A stretch of DNA of 64,000 nucleotides, from contig NZ_JAME01000007.1 of the NCBI RefSeq assembly GCF_000521865.1, positions 98,120-162,119 of the forward strand, written 5' to 3'. The notes under the pieces were generated by a model, which had not been told where the DNA came from, ran no database searches, and saw only the letters and a program-made list of their open reading frames with translations. Below, piece after piece: positions 1 through 10,698 of this stretch (positions within the stretch are counted from its first letter, which is position 1; each line of letters begins with the position of its first letter). Source of the DNA: Roseivivax isoporae LMG 25204. Its GTDB lineage: Bacteria; Pseudomonadota; Alphaproteobacteria; Rhodobacterales; Rhodobacteraceae. The position numbers and the translations under genes were made by a program.

Positions 1-876
<876 letters not shown>

Positions 877-901
877 GGATCCTCCCTGCTCGCACCAAGG
901 G

Positions 902-959
902 ATATAACGCAGAAAGCGTCACGCGCGAAGACAATTTTCGAGACCCTCCGTGACGCTTT
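902..959 (-). promoter_or_regulatory. Thiolase promoter with perfect inverted repeat, candidate PaaX operator
   Basis: An 11-bp perfect inverted repeat, AAAGCGTCACG at 913-923 and CGTGACGCTTT at 949-959, sits between paaX and the thiolase gene. On the minus strand a -10-like TTATAT (907-902) lies just downstream of the proximal arm, so that arm falls in the spacer region of the thiolase promoter, where a repressor would act. No strong U-run follows, so a terminator for paaX is less likely. PaaX as the bound protein is inferred from position only. Confidence 0.5.
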
Positions 960-973
960 TGTCCATCCCCTTG

Positions 974-1876
974 TCAGTGGGCCATATTCTCCTCTTCCGC
1001 GCGCTGGCGCGCCAGCGTCTCGCGGCGCCGTCGCGTACCCTCGGTCTCGGCCGCGAGGGGCCCGGCCGAATCGTGGAAGGCTCGGCCCACATGCATGTCC
1101 GCAGCCTCCGCGAGCCTCAGGTAGCTGCCGGCAAAGGCGCGGCGCGCGGCGCGGCCCGGCCAGTCGGCCGGCAGCGCGGCACGCGGCAGCCGCGGATCGC
1201 CCAGCACCACCTGCCGGTAGGCGTGCACGAGACGGAGGCGCAGCGCGAGGCAGGCCGCGCCGTCCCGCGGCATGTCGGCGTCCGGCAGGTCCGCCACCGG
1301 GGCAAAGCGCGCGAGGAACCCGCGATAGCCCTCGGCTACGGTATCGAGCGCCCAGTGCCGCGCCGCGAAGGCACGCAGGTCGCCGAGGCGTTCCCCGTCC
1401 ACCGCCGCGCAGGCGGCAGGACGGCTCACGTCCGCGCGGTCCGGCGCCAGCGCCGCCTCGGGCCCGATCCGGGCCCAGGCCACGCGGCTCAGGTCGCTCG
1501 GCAAAGGCGCCTCGCCCAGCGCGAGGAGCCAACCCGTCGCATCGGGGGGCGGCGCGTAGAAGAGCCGCGCGGCCTCGGCGAACTCGGCCCGCGCGGCGTC
1601 GGTCAGGCGGTAGTAGCTGCGCCGTCCGATCCGTTCGCCCACGAGCCGCCCCGACCCCACGAGCCGCGACACCGCGGTTCGGACGAGGCTTTCCGAAATG
1701 CCGTGCGCCGCGCAGGTCTCGATCAGCGTGCCCATCCACAGCGTGCCGCCCCGCGGCTCGGCCACGTCGCCGTAGATCGTGACGATGAACCCCGTGGCGC
1801 GCGGCGCGGGCGCGTCGAGGATCGCCGCGACCGCCTGCGCCTGCGCAGGCCCGGTCCCCGCCGCGGCGCCGCTCAC
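974..1876 (-). CDS. paaX: PaaX-family transcriptional repressor
   Basis: Represses phenylacetate degradation genes and is released by phenylacetyl-CoA in known members. The 300-residue product has an N-terminal winged-helix domain (roughly 20-90, including SESLVRTAVSRLVGSGRL and RRSYYRLTDAARAEF), then the PaaX central and C-terminal domains, matching the family length of about 300. The GTG start at 1876 overlaps the TGA of the upstream kinase (GTGA), so translation is probably coupled to the polyol operon. This is unusual for paaX. Longer in-frame starts lie inside the kinase gene and carry no family sequence. The downstream thiolase supports the phenylacetate role. Confidence 0.88.
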   Translation of the reverse strand: MSGAAAGTGPAQAQAVAAILDAPAPRATGFIVTIYGDVAEPRGGTLWMGTLIETCAAHGISESLVRTAVSRLVGSGRLVGERIGRRSYYRLTDAARAEFAEAARLFYAPPPDATGWLLALGEAPLPSDLSRVAWARIGPEAALAPDRADVSRPAACAAVDGERLGDLRAFAARHWALDTVAEGYRGFLARFAPVADLPDADMPRDGAACLALRLRLVHAYRQVVLGDPRLPRAALPADWPGRAARRAFAGSYLRLAEAADMHVGRAFHDSAGPLAAETEGTRRRRETLARQRAEEENMAH

Positions 1877-3468
1877 GCGTGCACCGCCGCCGTGGCCGGG
1901 ACCGGCGCGGCGCGCAGGCGCGCGATCTCGTCCCGGTGGGCCTGCATGCGCAGGAACACGGCATAGTCGCGGTCGCGCAGGGCCGCGGCGCGCGGATCCG
2001 GCCGCCGCTCCGCCCCCGGCCGCTGCATGGCGCGCGCCGCCGCCCCGAGCGAGGGAAAGACGCCCGACGCCTCGGCCGCGCAGATCGCGGTGCCGAGCAG
2101 CACCGCCTCGCCCTCGCCCGCCACCCTCACCGGGCAACCGGTCGCATCGGCGTAGAGCTGCAGCAGCAGCGGGCTGCGCGCGTGCCCCCCGCCGATGCCC
2201 AGGCCCTCGATGGCGGCGCCGCCCGCGCGCACGTGCTCAACGATCTGCCGCAGGCCGAGCGCCACCGATACCGCCGCCCGCCAGTAGAGCACGGCCAGCG
2301 ATTCCGGGTCGCGGTCGAGCGTCAGCCCCGCCACAACGCCCCGGAGCCCCGGATCGGAGAGCGGTGTGCGGTTGCCGTTGAAATCGGGCAAAAGGTCGAT
2401 CCCCTCGCCCAGGGCCGGCCCGTGCCGCTCGAGCAGCGCCGCCACTCGCGCCAGCATGTCCTCGTGGGAGGGCGCCGCCCCGCCGCCCGTCGCCGCCATC
2501 CCGAGGATGTAGTCGAGGAGCGCGCCGCTGGCCGACTGGCCGCCCTCGTTCACCCAGTGGCCCGGCAGGATCGCGCCCCGATAGGGCCCCCAGACGCCGC
2601 GCACGCTCCAGCGGTCGACGCCCATGGTCATGACGCAGCTCGACGTGCCCGCGATCACCGCCGCCTCTCCGGGCCGCCCCGGCGCGGGCGGCGCGATGAG
2701 CCCGAGCGCCCCCGCGAAGGCGTCGATCAGCCCGGCCGCGACCGGCGTGCCCGCCGCGAGCCCGAGTTCCGCGGCGGCAGCGGCCGACAGCGTGCCCGCC
2801 ACGCGGCCCGGCGGCACCGGCTCCGCGGGCAGAGCGGCCCGCGCAAGCAGGTCCGGCAGGCCCACCGCGGCCAGGAAATCCGGCTGCCAGCCGCCCGATC
2901 CCGGCAGGTAGGTCCATTTCGACACGAGCGGGCAGAGCGAGCGCGCGCTGCCCCCCGTCGCGCGGTGGGTCATCCAGTCGGTCAGGTCCCACGCCGATCC
3001 GAGCCGGTCCCAGAGATCCGGCCGGCGCGCCTTGAGCCACATGAGCTTCGGGATCTGCATCTCGGGGCTCATGGAGCCGCCGAGGCGCGCGAGGACCGCG
3101 TGGCCCGTGGCGGTGCAGCGCGCGGCCTCCTCGGTTGCGCGGTGGTCGAACCAGGCGATCACGTCGCGCCCGGCCTCCGACAGGGCGAGCGGGCCGCCCG
3201 TCCGGTCACGCAGCACCAGAGAGCAGGTCGCATCGAAGGCCAGCGCAGCGATGTCGTCGCCGGCGAGCCCCGCCGCGGAGAGCGCCGCGCGCACCGCCGC
3301 GCAGGACGCGGCCCATATGCCGTCGGCCTCCTGCTCGCCGCGGCCGGGCGCGCCGGTCCAGAGCGCGATCGGCCGGACCGCGCGCGCCAGCATGCGGCCC
3401 GTCGCGTCGAACAGGCCCGCGCGCGCGCTGGCTGTTCCCACGTCGACCGCGCAGAAGATCGCCGTCAT
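1873..3468 (-). CDS. FGGY-family pentulose kinase, D-ribulokinase type
   Basis: ATP-dependent sugar kinase of the FGGY family, 531 residues. The N-terminal phosphate-binding segment AVDVGTASARAGLFD, then FDATCSLVLRD, VIAWFDHRA, SPEMQIPKLMWLK and SLCPLVSKWTYLP, resemble the D-ribulokinase/FGGY subgroup more than xylulokinase, whose usual SGQMHG and WNDTR signatures I do not see. It would phosphorylate a ketopentose (for example D-ribulose from ribitol) made by the dehydrogenases encoded upstream. The ATG at 3468 follows the HAD phosphatase gene by 28 bp. The stop overlaps the paaX start. Xylulokinase cannot be excluded without an alignment. Confidence 0.8.
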   Translation of the reverse strand: MTAIFCAVDVGTASARAGLFDATGRMLARAVRPIALWTGAPGRGEQEADGIWAASCAAVRAALSAAGLAGDDIAALAFDATCSLVLRDRTGGPLALSEAGRDVIAWFDHRATEEAARCTATGHAVLARLGGSMSPEMQIPKLMWLKARRPDLWDRLGSAWDLTDWMTHRATGGSARSLCPLVSKWTYLPGSGGWQPDFLAAVGLPDLLARAALPAEPVPPGRVAGTLSAAAAAELGLAAGTPVAAGLIDAFAGALGLIAPPAPGRPGEAAVIAGTSSCVMTMGVDRWSVRGVWGPYRGAILPGHWVNEGGQSASGALLDYILGMAATGGGAAPSHEDMLARVAALLERHGPALGEGIDLLPDFNGNRTPLSDPGLRGVVAGLTLDRDPESLAVLYWRAAVSVALGLRQIVEHVRAGGAAIEGLGIGGGHARSPLLLQLYADATGCPVRVAGEGEAVLLGTAICAAEASGVFPSLGAAARAMQRPGAERRPDPRAAALRDRDYAVFLRMQAHRDEIARLRAAPVPATAAVHA

Positions 3469-3496
3469 CCGTTCCTCGATCCCTCCGGGTCAGCCC

Positions 3497-4174
3497 TCAG
3501 GCGAGCGCCGCCAGCGCCCCGGCCAGTTCGTCCATCCTCCCGATGATGGCGTCTGGCGCGCATTGCGCAACCCTTTCCCGCAGGCCGGCGGGCCCGGCAT
3601 GGCCGCCGCCGACGAATCCGATGACGCGCATCCCCGCCGCCTTGGCGGCCGTGATGCCCGCCGGACTGTCCTCGATCACGACGCAATGGGCGGGATCGGC
3701 GCCCATCGTTTCCGCCGCGAACAGGAAGAGGTCCGGCGCGGGCTTGCCCCGCGTCACCATGCTGGCGCTGAAGAGCCGCGTGCCGAAGAGCGGCGCAAGC
3801 CCGGTCAGGCCGAGCGCCAGCGCGATCCGGTCCGGTTGGCTCGACGAGGCGACGCAGACCGGGTCGGGCAGCGCGCGGATCGCCGCGCCGACACCCGGGA
3901 TCGGCGCGAGCTCGGTCCGGAAACGCGCGAAGATGCGCGCGCGCGCCTCGGCGAGGTGCTCGGACGACAGGCGCAGCCCGTGCTCGCGCGCCAGCGTCTC
4001 CGAGATCGAGGCCACCGACCGCCCGAGCAGCGTGCGGTAGCCCTCGCTCTCGGACATGTCGCAGCCCGCCTCGCGCAGCAGCTCGAGGAACACGCCGACC
4101 GAGATTGTCTCGCTGTCCACGAGGACGCCGTCGCAGTCGAAGATGACGAGCCGCCGCGCGGCCCCCCCCGCCAT
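3497..4174 (-). CDS. HAD-superfamily sugar-phosphate phosphatase
   Basis: A 225-residue beta-phosphoglucomutase-like HAD hydrolase. Motif I is DCDGVLVD, with nucleophile D13 and acid/base D15. The SSSQPDR region gives motif II, the lysine of GKPAPD motif III, and EDSPAGITAA motif IV. The ATG at 4174 overlaps the mtlK stop (ATGA), so it is coupled within the polyol operon. A phosphatase acting on sugar or polyol phosphates is the likely role, possibly clearing dead-end phosphates. The substrate cannot be read from sequence. Confidence 0.82.
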   Translation of the reverse strand: MAGGAARRLVIFDCDGVLVDSETISVGVFLELLREAGCDMSESEGYRTLLGRSVASISETLAREHGLRLSSEHLAEARARIFARFRTELAPIPGVGAAIRALPDPVCVASSSQPDRIALALGLTGLAPLFGTRLFSASMVTRGKPAPDLFLFAAETMGADPAHCVVIEDSPAGITAAKAAGMRVIGFVGGGHAGPAGLRERVAQCAPDAIIGRMDELAGALAALA

Positions 4175-5640
4175 CACCCGTGGCCCGTGTACCGCGCCAG
4201 GACCGCGGCCGTGCCCTCGGTCCAGAGCGCGTCCAGCCAGCGCCCGAACGGGTCGGCAAAGCGGCGGTCCTCGCCAAGCGTGCCGTAGACCTCGCGCATC
4301 CCGAGCCAGGCCTGCGGGTCCGTCCGCGCCGCCTGCGCGGCGTCGGTCAGGCGGTCCCAGTTCGGGTCGTTGGGCGCGATCACGGCGCCGCTGTCGGTCG
4401 TGCCCGCGCAGTAGCGGCACCAGAGCGCCGAGGCGAGCGCCAGGCCCTCGACCGGGCCGCCGCGTCCCAGCGCGTCCGCCACCGACGGCAGGATGAACTT
4501 CGGCTGCCGGTTCGACCCGTCGAGGCAGAGCCTGCGCACCGTGTCGCCGATCTTGGGGTTGGCGAAGCGGCGCTCGATGAGCGCGAGATAGGCCGCGACG
4601 TCGGTTTCCGGCACCGGCGGCACGCCGGGCAGGATCTCCTCGCGCTCGACCTTGGCGAGGAAGGCGTTGACCAGCGGATGCTCCATGGCCTCGTGCACGA
4701 AATGCACGTCGAGGAGCCCCGCGGGATAGGCGATGACCGCGTGCCCGCCGTTCAGGATGCGGATCTTCATGAGCTCGTAGGGCGTCACGTCCGGCACGAA
4801 CTGCACGCCCACCTCCTCGAGCGGCGGGCGCCCGGCCGGAAAGTCGTCCTCGAGCACCCACTGGGTGAAGCTCTCGCAGAAGACCGGCCAGCCATCCTCG
4901 ATACCCCACACGTCCCGGCAGAGCGCGCGCTCGCGGTCCGAGGTCGCGGGGGTGATGCGGTCGACCATGGCGTTCGGGAAGGCGACGGTCTCCGCGACCC
5001 AGTCGGCGAAGGCCGGATCGGAGAGCCGCGCGAGCCCGGTCAGCGTGGCCTTCGTCACCGCGCCGTTGTGGGGGATGTTGTCGCAGCACATGATGGTGAA
5101 GGGCGCGTGTCCCGCGGCGCGGCGCAGGCGCAGGCCCTTCAGGATCATGCCGAACACGGTCTTCGGCGCGTCGGGCGCGGCCGCGTCGGCGCGCATCGCC
5201 GGGTGGTCGGGATCGAAGCGGTCCTCGGCGTCGAGGAAATAGCCCCCTTCGGTGATCGTCAGCGACACGATGCGGATGTCCGGCTCGGCCATGCGGGCGC
5301 AGATCGCCTCGGCGTCCGCCGCCGGCAGGTAGTCGACCATGGCGCCCGTGACCCGCGCCGTCGAGGCGTCCGCCTCCTGCTCGACCAGCACGGACAGCCA
5401 GTCCTGCGCCTCGAGCACCGCGCGGGCATGGGCGTCGCCCGCCATCACGCCCGCGCCGACGATGGCCCAGTCCTGCCCGCAGCCCGTGCCGAACAGCCGG
5501 TCGAGATGTTCCGCCTGGTGCGCGCGGTGGAAGTTGCCCACGCCGAAATGCAGGATGCCGGGGCTGAGCGCGGCGCGGTCGTAGCCCGGCCGGCCCACGC
5601 CCCCGGGCAGCTGGTCGAGCGTTGCGAGCGACAGTTTCAC
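4174..5640 (-). CDS. mtlK: Mannitol 2-dehydrogenase (long-chain polyol dehydrogenase)
   Basis: NAD-dependent oxidation of D-mannitol to D-fructose; relatives also take D-arabitol and sorbitol. The 488-residue product has the Rossmann segment HFGVGNFHRAHQ near residue 31 and the active-site KIRILNGGHA motif of the polyol-specific long-chain dehydrogenases (Lys, Asn and His catalytic). A GTG start at 5640 is chosen because GGAGGAG lies 6-7 nt upstream; an earlier in-frame ATG at 5694 has no such site. It sits between smoS and the HAD phosphatase, the gene order of Rhodobacter polyol operons. Confidence 0.92.
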   Translation of the reverse strand: MKLSLATLDQLPGGVGRPGYDRAALSPGILHFGVGNFHRAHQAEHLDRLFGTGCGQDWAIVGAGVMAGDAHARAVLEAQDWLSVLVEQEADASTARVTGAMVDYLPAADAEAICARMAEPDIRIVSLTITEGGYFLDAEDRFDPDHPAMRADAAAPDAPKTVFGMILKGLRLRRAAGHAPFTIMCCDNIPHNGAVTKATLTGLARLSDPAFADWVAETVAFPNAMVDRITPATSDRERALCRDVWGIEDGWPVFCESFTQWVLEDDFPAGRPPLEEVGVQFVPDVTPYELMKIRILNGGHAVIAYPAGLLDVHFVHEAMEHPLVNAFLAKVEREEILPGVPPVPETDVAAYLALIERRFANPKIGDTVRRLCLDGSNRQPKFILPSVADALGRGGPVEGLALASALWCRYCAGTTDSGAVIAPNDPNWDRLTDAAQAARTDPQAWLGMREVYGTLGEDRRFADPFGRWLDALWTEGTAAVLARYTGHG

Positions 5641-5657
5641 GGGGTCTCCTCCTCGGA

Positions 5658-6427
5658 TCAGCTCATCCACTGGCCGCCGTCCACGTTGTAGCATTGCGAT
5701 ACGATGTACCGGGCCTCGTCGGTGGCGAGGAACACGGCCATGCCGGTCAGGTCGTCGGCCGTGCCCATCCGTCCGTAGGGAACGGCGGCGCCGACCTCGC
5801 GCTTCTTCTGGCCCGGCGCCTTGCCCTCGTAGCGGGCGAAGAACGCGTCGACGCCGTCCCAGTGTTCCCCGTCGACCACACCCGGCGCGATGGCGTTCAC
5901 GTTGATGCCGTGGGCGATCAGGTTCAGCCCGGCCGACTGGGTGAGCGAGATGATCGCGGCCTTGGTGGCGCAGTAGACCGCGACGAGCGGCTCGCCGCGC
6001 CGCCCCGCCTGGCTCGCCATGTTGATGATCCGCCCGCCCCGGCCGCGCGCGATCATGTGCCGCGCCACCGCCTGCATCGTGAAGAGCGTGCCCGCCACGT
6101 TGATGTCGAAGGCCCGGGCATAGTCGGCTCGGGTGATCTCGACGATCGGCGCGGCGGTGAAGACCGCGGCGTTGTTGATCAGGATATCGATGCCGCCCAG
6201 CGCGTCGACCGTCCGGGCCACCGCCGCGTCGATCGACGCCTGGTCCGTCACGTCCATGTGCACCGCGACCGCGGCCTCGCCCAGCGCCGCTGCGGTCTCG
6301 GCCGCGCGGGCGTCGTCGATGTCGGCGACGGCCACCCGCGCACCCTCGCGGATATAGGCCTCGGCGAAGGCGCGCCCGATCCCGCGCGCGGCGCCGGTGA
6401 TGAGCGCCGTCCGTCCCGCCAGCCGTG

Positions 6428-6431
<4 letters not shown>
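5658..6431 (-). CDS. smoS: Sorbitol dehydrogenase, short-chain (SmoS)
   Basis: Oxidises D-sorbitol to D-fructose, and galactitol in characterised relatives, with NAD. The 257-residue SDR has the cofactor loop GAARGIG at 13-19, NNAA at 87-90, and the catalytic triad S140, Y153, K157. Long stretches, for example [20 protein letters not shown], are near identical to my recollection of Rhodobacter sphaeroides SmoS. The ATG at 6431 overlaps the smoK stop by 4 bp. Confidence 0.94.
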
Positions 6432-7429
<998 letters not shown>

Positions 7430-7442
7430 GAACGGGGCTCCC

Positions 7443-8273
7443 TTACTTGACCGCGCCGAAGGTCAGGCCGCGGACGAGCTGTTTCTGGCTGAACCAGCCC
7501 ATGATGAGGATCGGCGCGATGGCCATGGTCGAGGCGGCCGAGAGCTTGGCGTAGAACAGGCCCTCGGGCGAGGAATAGGAGGCGATGAAGGCGGTGAGCG
7601 GCGCGGCGTTGGCCGCGGTCAGGTTCAGCGTCCAGAACGCCTCGTTCCAGGCGAGGATGATGTTGAGCAGGAGCGTCGAGGCGATGCCCGGCACCGCCAT
7701 CGGCGTCAGCACGTAGAGGATCTCGGAGCGCAGGCCCGCCCCGTCCATGCGCGCCGCCTCGAGGATCTCGCCCGGGATCTCGCGGAAATAGGTGTAGAGC
7801 ATCCAGACGATGATCGGCAGGTTGATGAGCGTCAGCACGATCACGAGGCCGATGCGGCTGTCGAGGAGCCCGGTGTCGCGGAAGATCAGGTAGATCGGCA
7901 CCAGCACGCCCACGGGCGGCAGCATCTTGGTCGACAGCATCCACATCAGAACGTCCTTGGTGCGCCGTCCCGGCACGAAGGCCATGGCCCAGGCCGCCGG
8001 CACCGCGATCAGCAGGCCGATCAGCGTCGAGCCCACCGAGATCACCACCGAGTTCCAGAAGTGGCGGAAGTAGTTCGACCGCTCCTGCACGGTGACGTAG
8101 TTCTCGAGCGTCCAGTCGAAGTTCAGGAAGAGCGGCGGGTCGGCGATCGCCTGCGCCTCGGTCTTGAAGCTCGTGAGGATGGTCCAGAGGATCGGGAAGA
8201 AGATCAGGATTCCGATGCCCCAGGCGAGCGCGGTGTTGATCGCCTTGCGGCGCGGCGTGACGGCACGGGCCAT
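7443..8273 (-). CDS. smoG: Polyol ABC transporter permease SmoG
   Basis: Inner-membrane permease of the MalG type, 276 residues and about six membrane segments. The cytoplasmic EAA loop [20 protein letters not shown] contacts the ATPase. The start at 8273 is preceded by GAGGAGG. It is separated from smoF by 114 bp that carry a dispersed repeat. Confidence 0.9.
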   Translation of the reverse strand: MARAVTPRRKAINTALAWGIGILIFFPILWTILTSFKTEAQAIADPPLFLNFDWTLENYVTVQERSNYFRHFWNSVVISVGSTLIGLLIAVPAAWAMAFVPGRRTKDVLMWMLSTKMLPPVGVLVPIYLIFRDTGLLDSRIGLVIVLTLINLPIIVWMLYTYFREIPGEILEAARMDGAGLRSEILYVLTPMAVPGIASTLLLNIILAWNEAFWTLNLTAANAAPLTAFIASYSSPEGLFYAKLSAASTMAIAPILIMGWFSQKQLVRGLTFGAVK

Positions 8274-8337
8274 GGTCAGGTCCTCCTCGTGGGGCGCGCG
8301 GCGCGTGGGGCCGGGACGACCGCGCCCGTGGCGCGGC

Positions 8338-8375
8338 CGGATGCCTCCGGCGGGGATATTTCGGCCAAGAAGAAG
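8338..8375. repeat. Dispersed Rhodobacteraceae-type intergenic motif
   Basis: The smoF-smoG gap contains GCCTCCGGCGGGGATATTT followed by CGGCCAAGAAGAAG. From memory, a GCCTCCGGCGGG-TATTTTTGGCCAA-type motif recurs in many intergenic regions of Rhodobacteraceae genomes; no second copy is evident in this window. Its role is unknown. A genome-wide count would confirm or refute it. Confidence 0.5.
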
Positions 8376-8387
8376 CAGGGGACGGGA

Positions 8388-9260
8388 TCAGGCATCGAGG
8401 TTCTTCCCGATCATGCGCATGAGGAAGATCGCGACGATGTTGGCGAGGATGATGGCGACCACGCCGCCCGCCGACCCGGTGCCCACGTCGAAGCGCAGGA
8501 GGCTCTCGGCGTAGACGAGGTAGGTGAGGTTGGTGGAGGCCGTGCCCGGGCCGCCATTCGTGGTCACGAGGATCTCGGCGAAGACCGACAGGAGGAAGAT
8601 CGTCTGGATCAGGATGACCACGGTGATCGCGCGCGCGAGATGCGGCAGCACGATGTGGAAGAAGCGCGCGAGGGGGCTCGCGCCGTCCATCTCGGCCGCC
8701 TCGAGCTGCTCGCTGTCGAGCGACTGCATGGCCGTCAGCAGGATCAGCGTCGCGAAGGGCAGCCACTGCCAGCTGACGATGCCGATGATCGAGGCGAGCG
8801 GCGCCTGGGCGAGGAAGTCGAAGGGCGCGAGGCCCAGCGCCTGGAAGAGGTGCGCGAAGAGCCCGTTCACCGGGTTCATGAACATGTTCTTCCAGACGAG
8901 CGCCGAGACCGTCGGCATCACGAAGAAGGGCGCGATCACGAGGATGCGCACGATGCCCTGCCCCCACATCGGCTGGTCGAGCAGGAGCGCGATCAGGACG
9001 CCGCCCACCACGGTGATGAGGAGGACGCCGAGGACCAGGAGCAGCGTGTTCACGATCGCGGTCTGGAAGGCCGGGTCGGACAGGAAGTAGCTGTAGTTCT
9101 CCCACCCAACGAACGGGTTCGCGCCCGGCATCAGCAGGTTGTAGCGCAGGAACGAGAAGTAGAGCGTCATGCCGAGCGGGATCAGCATCCAGCCCAGGAG
9201 CAGGATCACGGCAGGGGAAATCATCACGCGGGCCGCCGCGCGGGAATGCTGCGTCGCCAT
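8388..9260 (-). CDS. smoF: Polyol ABC transporter permease SmoF
   Basis: MalF-type inner-membrane permease, 290 residues with about six hydrophobic segments, partner of SmoG. The EAA loop is EAAEMDGASPLARFFHIVLP. The N-terminus starts MATQHSRAAARVMISPAV and enters the first membrane span. It is preceded by smoE across 95 bp of very GC-rich hairpins. Confidence 0.9.
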   Translation of the reverse strand: MATQHSRAAARVMISPAVILLLGWMLIPLGMTLYFSFLRYNLLMPGANPFVGWENYSYFLSDPAFQTAIVNTLLLVLGVLLITVVGGVLIALLLDQPMWGQGIVRILVIAPFFVMPTVSALVWKNMFMNPVNGLFAHLFQALGLAPFDFLAQAPLASIIGIVSWQWLPFATLILLTAMQSLDSEQLEAAEMDGASPLARFFHIVLPHLARAITVVILIQTIFLLSVFAEILVTTNGGPGTASTNLTYLVYAESLLRFDVGTGSAGGVVAIILANIVAIFLMRMIGKNLDA

Positions 9261-9291
9261 CGTACGCCTCGTGCGTCAGGAGGGATGGGAC

Positions 9292-9355
9292 GGCCCGCCC
9301 TGCGGGCCGGGTCGGGCCGGGCGCGCCGCGGACGGCGCCCCCGGCCCCGCGGGCC
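9292..9355 (-). repeat. Three GC-rich stem-loops between smoE and smoF
   Basis: GGCCCGC (9292-9298) pairs with GCGGGCC (9302-9308). GGGCCGGGCGC (9314-9324) pairs with 9335-9347 around a 2-nt bulge. GGCCC (9343-9347) can alternatively pair with GGGCC (9351-9355), directly after the smoE stop. There is no U-run. The position after a binding-protein gene suggests 3'-end protection of the smoE mRNA, as with malE-malF in enterics (inference). Confidence 0.55.
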
Positions 9356-10675
9356 TTACTCGATGTAGCCGGCGCGCGTCATCTCGCGCGTGGTCAGCTG
9401 CTGGGCGCTCTGCAGCGCCTGCTCGGCCGACATCTGCCCGGCGAGCGCCGCCGAGAACTGCTGGCCCACCGCGGTGCCGATGCCCTGGAACTCGGGGATC
9501 GCCACGAACTGCACGCCGGTATAGGGGACCGGGTCGACCGTCGGGCTGGTCGGGTCGGCGGCGTTGATGGACTCGAGCGTCATCTCCGCGAAGGGCGCCG
9601 CCGCGAGGTATTCCTCGTTCTCGTAGAGCGAGGTGCGGGTGCCCGGCGGCACGTTCGCCCAGCCCTCGTTCTCGGCCACGAGCTCGGTATAGCCCTGCCC
9701 GGTCGCCCAGGCGATGAACTCCTTCGCGGCCGCCTCGTCGTCGGTGCCCGCCGGGATCGCCAGCGACCACGCCCAGAGCCAGTTGCCGCGCTTGCCGAGC
9801 CCGTTGTCGGGGGCGAGCGCGAAGCCGACGCTGTCGGCCACGGTGGAATCCGAGGGGTTCGTGACGAAGGACGCGGCCACGGTCGCGTCGATCCACATGC
9901 CGCACTTGCCCTGCTGGAACAGCGCGAGGTTCTCGTTGAACCCGTTGTTCGCCGCGCCCGGCGGGCCGTAATTGTTCAGGAGCTCAAGGTAGTCGTTCAG
10001 CGCCGCGGCCCAGGCCTCGCTGTCGAATTGCGGCTGCCAGTTCTCGTCGAACCAGCGCGCGCCGTAGGAATTCGCCATGGCGGTCAGGAATGCCATGTTC
10101 TCGCCCCAGCCGGCCTTGCCGCGCAGGCAGATGCCGTAGACCTCGGCCTCCTTGTCGGTCATCGCCGCCGCGGCTTCCTTGATGAAGTCCCAGCTGGGCG
10201 CCTCGGGCATCTCGAGCCCGGCCGCCTCCATGAGGTCGGTGCGGTACATGACCATCGAACTCTCGCCGTAGAACGGCGCGGCGTAGAGCGTGCCGTCGAC
10301 CGACAGGCCGTCCGCGATGGCAGGCAGGAAATCCTCCTGGTTCCAGTCCTCGGGCATGCCCTCGAGCGCCACCAGCCAGTCCTGGTTCGCCCAGATCGGA
10401 ACCTCGTAGGTGCCGATGGTCATGATGTCGAACTGGCCGCCGCTGGTGGCGATGTCCTGCGTCACGCGCTGGCGCAGCACGTTCTCCTCGAGCGTCACCC
10501 ATTCGAGGGCGATGTCGGGATGCTGCGCGGTGAAATCGTCGGCGAGCCCCTGCATGCGGATCATGTCGCCGTTGTTCACGGTGGCGATGGTCAGGGTGGT
10601 TTCCTGTGCGGATGCCAGCGCGGCCGCGCCGGTCAGCGCGGTGGCGCCCAAGAGGGCGCGGGTCAGGGTCTTCAT
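9356..10675 (-). CDS. smoE: Polyol ABC transporter substrate-binding protein SmoE
   Basis: Periplasmic receptor for sorbitol/mannitol, 439 residues. The Sec signal peptide is about residues 1-23 (MKTLTRALLGATALTGAAAL, cleavage near ASA-QE), followed by a family 1 solute-binding fold. The start at 10675 is fixed by GGGAGGA five to six bases upstream. A longer in-frame start at 10705 would put ten extra residues before the signal peptide. First transport gene of the operon after the SorC-type regulator. Confidence 0.92.
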   Translation of the reverse strand: MKTLTRALLGATALTGAAALASAQETTLTIATVNNGDMIRMQGLADDFTAQHPDIALEWVTLEENVLRQRVTQDIATSGGQFDIMTIGTYEVPIWANQDWLVALEGMPEDWNQEDFLPAIADGLSVDGTLYAAPFYGESSMVMYRTDLMEAAGLEMPEAPSWDFIKEAAAAMTDKEAEVYGICLRGKAGWGENMAFLTAMANSYGARWFDENWQPQFDSEAWAAALNDYLELLNNYGPPGAANNGFNENLALFQQGKCGMWIDATVAASFVTNPSDSTVADSVGFALAPDNGLGKRGNWLWAWSLAIPAGTDDEAAAKEFIAWATGQGYTELVAENEGWANVPPGTRTSLYENEEYLAAAPFAEMTLESINAADPTSPTVDPVPYTGVQFVAIPEFQGIGTAVGQQFSAALAGQMSAEQALQSAQQLTTREMTRAGYIE

Positions 10676-10698
10676 GCCTTCCTCCCAAAGAGCATTGT

